DNA of 48,787 nt from JBCCMQ01 sp039026235 (GTDB lineage: Bacteria > Pseudomonadota > Alphaproteobacteria > Rhodobacterales > Rhodobacteraceae), in contig JBCCMQ010000023.1 in assembly GCA_039026235.1 (NCBI GenBank), positions 1 to 48,787 of the forward strand, in the 5' to 3' direction. Made by a program: the position numbers and the translations under genes. The stretch's first letter is position 1; every line of letters starts with the position of its first letter. Below, piece by piece: positions 46,206 to 48,787 of the stretch. The notes below the pieces were generated by a model. That model saw only the letters and a program-made list of their open reading frames with translations, made no database searches and was not told where the DNA came from.

Positions 46206-46247
46206 CCTGCGGATTTCCGCAGGCTCTTGCAAGAGATTGCGTGCAAT
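46206..46247. promoter_or_regulatory. Three consecutive dyads upstream of the sensor kinase gene
   Basis: CCTGCGGATTTCCGCAGG (46206-46223, 8+8 arms around TT), CTCTTGCAAGAG (46224-46235, perfect palindrome) and ATTGC-GT-GCAAT (46236-46247) lie end to end. The first repeats the TGCGGA/TCCGCA arms found upstream of the TAXI gene. The position, just upstream of the likely kinase start, suits a promoter/operator region with autoregulation. Confidence 0.65.
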
Positions 46248-46622
46248 TTGACGTTGCCCTCTGAAATCAGGCCGTGAGGGTGCTACCGATACGCGAAAGT
46301 AACACTTTGGAGGCACCAAAGCGAACGCGTAGATTTGGCGCAATCCGGACATCGGACGCCCGATCGGAACCGCCTCGGGTGGGCGGCCGCAAAAGGAGCA
46401 ATGGCAAACGGTCACCGTCCAAAACCGGGCGCGGGCACGCAACATCCCGGAGCCCCCGAAACAGCGCCCGGTTATCACATGGGCTGAGTGACCTCTAGTC
46501 GACATCCGGACGGGCGTAACTTGCTGCGTGGGCGTGGAAAAGGGACGGGTTTCAACAAAAAGCGGTCGGCTTTGCTGAACAAAACAGTCACTTACTCATC
46601 GTGCGTTACAACGCCGCGATGA
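46248..46622. other. Intergenic region upstream of the sensor kinase
   Basis: Beyond the dyads, the minus-strand frame is open to 46505 with cysteine- and arginine-rich sequence unlike kinase N-termini, so I treat it as non-coding. GC content falls sharply after about 46540, which marks the edge of a lower-GC segment. No promoter was assigned. Confidence 0.4.
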
Positions 46623-46961
46623 TCAGAAAGCTGAGCATTTCGAGTTGCCAGAAGTCTTACATATTTCCGAAGTACAGAAAGAGGCGGCAAAGCAAACGCT
46701 ATCAAGAGAAAAGAAAATGTTACGACTTTCAAAAAAAAGACCTGTTACAACGAAAATTGTAACGATCATCAGGATCAATAACGCAAAATAATAGTAAACC
46801 CAGATCCTGCCCGGAGCCGAATTTGGCACCTCACTTATTGAGTGTAGATCCGTTTCGTTAGTGATTGTATCTATCCGTTGCTTGTGGTCGATGCCCGAGA
46901 ACCATAAATCCCGACCTGTTGGCGACCTGCCAGAAGTTGATAGAAGGTAAGTCAAAGTCAA
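46623..46961 (-). CDS. Possible small membrane protein (weak)
   Basis: A 112-residue open frame in AT-rich DNA with one strong hydrophobic segment (about residues 55-80, YYFALLILMIVTIFVVTGLFF). The only upstream start is a TTG, and no clear ribosome site is seen. No family is recognised. It could be a remnant of a longer gene or a chance frame. Confidence 0.25.
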   Translation of the reverse strand: MTLTYLLSTSGRSPTGRDLWFSGIDHKQRIDTITNETDLHSISEVPNSAPGRIWVYYYFALLILMIVTIFVVTGLFFESRNIFFSLDSVCFAASFCTSEICKTSGNSKCSAF

Positions 46962-47082
46962 ACCAGAGTCAATTGAGGTAACATTGGAAATTTTTCGAAC
47001 ATAGCACTAATGCGTGAATTACAGACGTTGGTAAAATTACATCAATGACTGACTAAGTATTTGATAAGCAGAAAAGATTTCA

Positions 47083-47418
47083 TTACCTTATTCCATTCCA
47101 AATCTCAGAAATAGAAATTATAATAACTGCATTCAAGCAGCTCTCGTTGTAAATTGCAGGTCGAGGGCTGACAATATCATTTGCCAAATAGTGTAGATCG
47201 GCGCACATCTTGTATCCCAAAAGTAGAGATGTATCAAACCTGCGTACCATCTCTTCATCGTCATAAAGTACTGAAATACGGTGCTTGGCAAGCTCTCGAA
47301 ACGCGAACCTTGCATTGGTTGAGCAAGGATAAATGTTATGGACGAAGCCACTTACATGTTCTTCGCAGAGTTGCATGACGGTCGAATGGCACGCATATAC
47401 ATCGTTTTCCCTTCGCAT
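47083..47418 (-). CDS. Hypothetical protein (weak)
   Basis: A 111-residue frame starting at ATG 47418 in low-GC DNA. The composition is protein-like (varied, with CHSTVMQLCEEH near the start and a hydrophobic C-terminal end), but it matches no family I know. It may be a truncated gene. Its neighbour upstream on the same strand is the sulfotransferase, 322 bp away. Confidence 0.35.
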   Translation of the reverse strand: MRRENDVYACHSTVMQLCEEHVSGFVHNIYPCSTNARFAFRELAKHRISVLYDDEEMVRRFDTSLLLGYKMCADLHYLANDIVSPRPAIYNESCLNAVIIISISEIWNGIR

Positions 47419-47740
47419 TCAGTCCGAAACAGCGATGTTAACAAACTCTTCGATCCCTTCAAGCGCGTTACTTACTTGAGATAGGGATCTCGTTGGGAGG
47501 ATCGCAAATACCGCAAGAGCCGTAAGGAGGAAAGCTGCAAGCTTTGAAACGTGTTTGGGCAAAGCGCATATTACCTTTTTTATAATATCCAAGAATGAGA
47601 TCGCCCACGATTTCAGATAAGGACGGTTCCGTGTTTATACCGAAATGCTGGTATTCACTCAACCTACAGCATCCCTTAGGTTGGAGGTCAGGTATATGTG
47701 CTGTAGCCGCCTTAAGAATTCCGAAACCAATGGGATTGTT
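47419..47740. other. Low-GC intergenic stretch
   Basis: An open frame at 47468-47662 (minus) is too short and featureless to call. No terminator with a T-run was found after the sulfotransferase stop at 47741. Confidence 0.35.
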
Positions 47741-48514
47741 TTAGGTAAATAGGGTTGGGATGCGGTCGGGAGGTATTTTCCCCATCGCAAACAGCCGTCC
47801 GACGATAGCGTAGTCCGGTTCAATGATGCGTCTCAGATTTTTGGCCCCGCGATCGGACAAATGATCGCGCCAACTTGAGCTCTGGTTGTAGTGCCGGCGA
47901 TGGTTCGTTTTTGCTCCTAAAATTTGTATTAGGTCTTCATCGAGGAACTCTTGCATGAAAACATGCTCAATTTGATCGGCGTTAGCGCGGTCGAGAAGTT
48001 CGGAAAGATAGAAGTGTATATCCGTGCCGACGTGTCCAATGCCTCGGAATAACCACTGCACTTCTGCGTTGGGCTGCCCACCCGCGTCGTAAAGCTCTTC
48101 GGCAATGTCATTGATCGTGGAAAATCTCGCAAACGCCTTCTGCTCTACCTGATTGCCAACTTTCTTCCTATCTTCCACGACGAGCTTATGCCGCCAGCGA
48201 AAAGCTGACACCGTTCTGTCCAAGGGATTGCGGATTAGAAGCCAGTACTTGTAGCGCGTATCCAATGGTGGTTTGTGCACGTGCACGTTCCGTACGAATT
48301 TTGACAACTCGGTTTCGACCAGCGATGCTCTAAATGAACCGCCACCACACTTTCCAACGTGTACAAGAATGCGTCCTTTTTCAGGGTGTTGGCGGTACAA
48401 ATCTGCAATCTCACCATCGATCCTTACGCCGCGCCGTAGCATCGATATGTTTTGGTTCTCGATTTCCTCTGACGAGAATTGAGCTGGCGACCAGCTTTTG
48501 TGTTGCGCTTCCAT
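47741..48514 (-). CDS. Sulfotransferase family protein
   Basis: A PAPS-dependent sulfotransferase of 257 residues that would add sulfate to a carbohydrate or other acceptor. The 5'-phosphosulfate-binding loop is ILVHVGKCGGGSFRASL (about residues 48-64; family H/P-x-x-K-x-GGTS). The 3'-phosphate-binding segment is LLIRNPLDRTVSAFRWRH (family RNPxxRxxSxF). The ATG at 48514 has AGGTG nine nt upstream and is preferred to a GTG at 48526. It is lower in GC than the chromosomal genes to its left and is followed by two unrecognised small frames. The substrate could be a surface polysaccharide; that is inference from the locus further left. Confidence 0.8.
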   Translation of the reverse strand: MEAQHKSWSPAQFSSEEIENQNISMLRRGVRIDGEIADLYRQHPEKGRILVHVGKCGGGSFRASLVETELSKFVRNVHVHKPPLDTRYKYWLLIRNPLDRTVSAFRWRHKLVVEDRKKVGNQVEQKAFARFSTINDIAEELYDAGGQPNAEVQWLFRGIGHVGTDIHFYLSELLDRANADQIEHVFMQEFLDEDLIQILGAKTNHRRHYNQSSSWRDHLSDRGAKNLRRIIEPDYAIVGRLFAMGKIPPDRIPTLFT

Positions 48515-48710
48515 GCAGTGTGTCACCTATGAAATTCGAAGCCAATATGCCATGTGGCATGCGCATAGGGTCAACAGTTAACTAGTGTTGACCGGCGCTT
48601 CTAGTGGTGAGGTTGCGCGAGCGACAACGACCATCACGATAGTACATGACATTGCCCCCTTAGATCAGGCCATGGGGGGTTTAGTGATCTGTCCAGGCAT
48701 AGGACGGACC

Positions 48711-48787
48711 ATGAAACGCCGGTTTTCAGACGAACAGATTATCGGGATGATCAAGCAGTACGAGGCCTGTGCCGAAGCGCAGGAGGT
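48711..48787 (+). CDS. IS3-family transposase OrfA, N-terminal part (partial)
   Basis: The first 25 codons of an IS3-family OrfA, with the typical opening MKRRFSDEQIIGMIKQYEA of the helix-turn-helix DNA-binding protein. The ATG at 48711 fits the family start. The rest, including the catalytic OrfB, lies beyond the right edge. The left end of the element is probably between about 48587 and 48700, but I could not fix its inverted repeat. Confidence 0.85.
   Translation, partial: MKRRFSDEQIIGMIKQYEACAEAQE

Noticed and set aside
46173..46505. 111-residue N-terminal extension of the sensor kinase
   Set aside because: Cys/Arg/Pro-rich sequence unlike DctB proteins, and it would run through the three dyads.
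47468..47662. 64-residue minus-strand frame
   Set aside because: Too short and featureless, no supporting context.
1..48787. CRISPR arrays, tRNA and rRNA genes
   Set aside because: No regularly spaced short repeats or recognisable tRNA/rRNA sequence was noticed by eye; a covariance search would be needed to exclude a tRNA.

Overview
The window looks like accessory DNA from an alphaproteobacterium, most likely the Rhodobacterales/Roseobacter group. The clues are a GC-rich coding background, a TAXI-type TRAP transporter next to a DctB/DctD-like two-component pair, and a very long malectin/Calx-beta/Ig-like exoprotein beside an exopolysaccharide locus. This assignment is inferred from gene content; there is no rRNA or marker gene here.

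Left part (1-7077): an IS-rich, decaying region. It holds a partial IS6-family element, two AT-rich or membrane genes (one reframed by an exact 17-bp tandem duplication), an IS1182-family transposase, and two abutting IS6 remnants. A small operon follows: an ICMT/MddA-like membrane methyltransferase, a UbiG-like methyltransferase and a DUF4149-type membrane protein. The first is broken by one in-frame TAG and the second by one extra G in a G-run. A LOV photoreceptor gene beheaded by IS6 and a near full-length but doubly broken IS6 copy close the region.

Centre (7078-37321): a 640-bp leader with a 50-bp dyad precedes an uninterrupted 18-kb gene for a 6005-residue exoprotein. It starts with a glucose/sorbosone-dehydrogenase-like propeller, continues with five malectin-like and four 'AED' carbohydrate-binding-type modules among Calx-beta, cadherin-like and Ig-like repeats, and ends in a DNRLRE-type domain. 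A terminator and a Wzx/Wzy-type polysaccharide cluster follow: a Wzc-like tyrosine kinase, an O-antigen-ligase/polymerase-like protein, a TPR-like protein, two small exported proteins, two GT4 glycosyltransferases, a flippase and a second polymerase-like protein. A plausible joint role is making and decorating a surface matrix. The segment is bracketed by same-orientation IS6 remnants at 6261-7077 and 37322 onward.

Right part (37322-48787): two nested IS6 fragments, a membrane-anchored alpha/beta hydrolase and an IS6 internal-deletion derivative. Then comes a minus-strand TAXI-TRAP system in the order sensor kinase, response regulator, binding protein, fused permease. The regulator resembles DctD but lacks the GAFTGA sigma-54 loop. 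The same TGCGGA-2-TCCGCA palindrome lies upstream of both the kinase and the binding protein. A lower-GC stretch with two unrecognised ORFs and a sulfotransferase leads to the start of an IS3-family element at the right edge. No tRNA, rRNA or CRISPR array was recognised.
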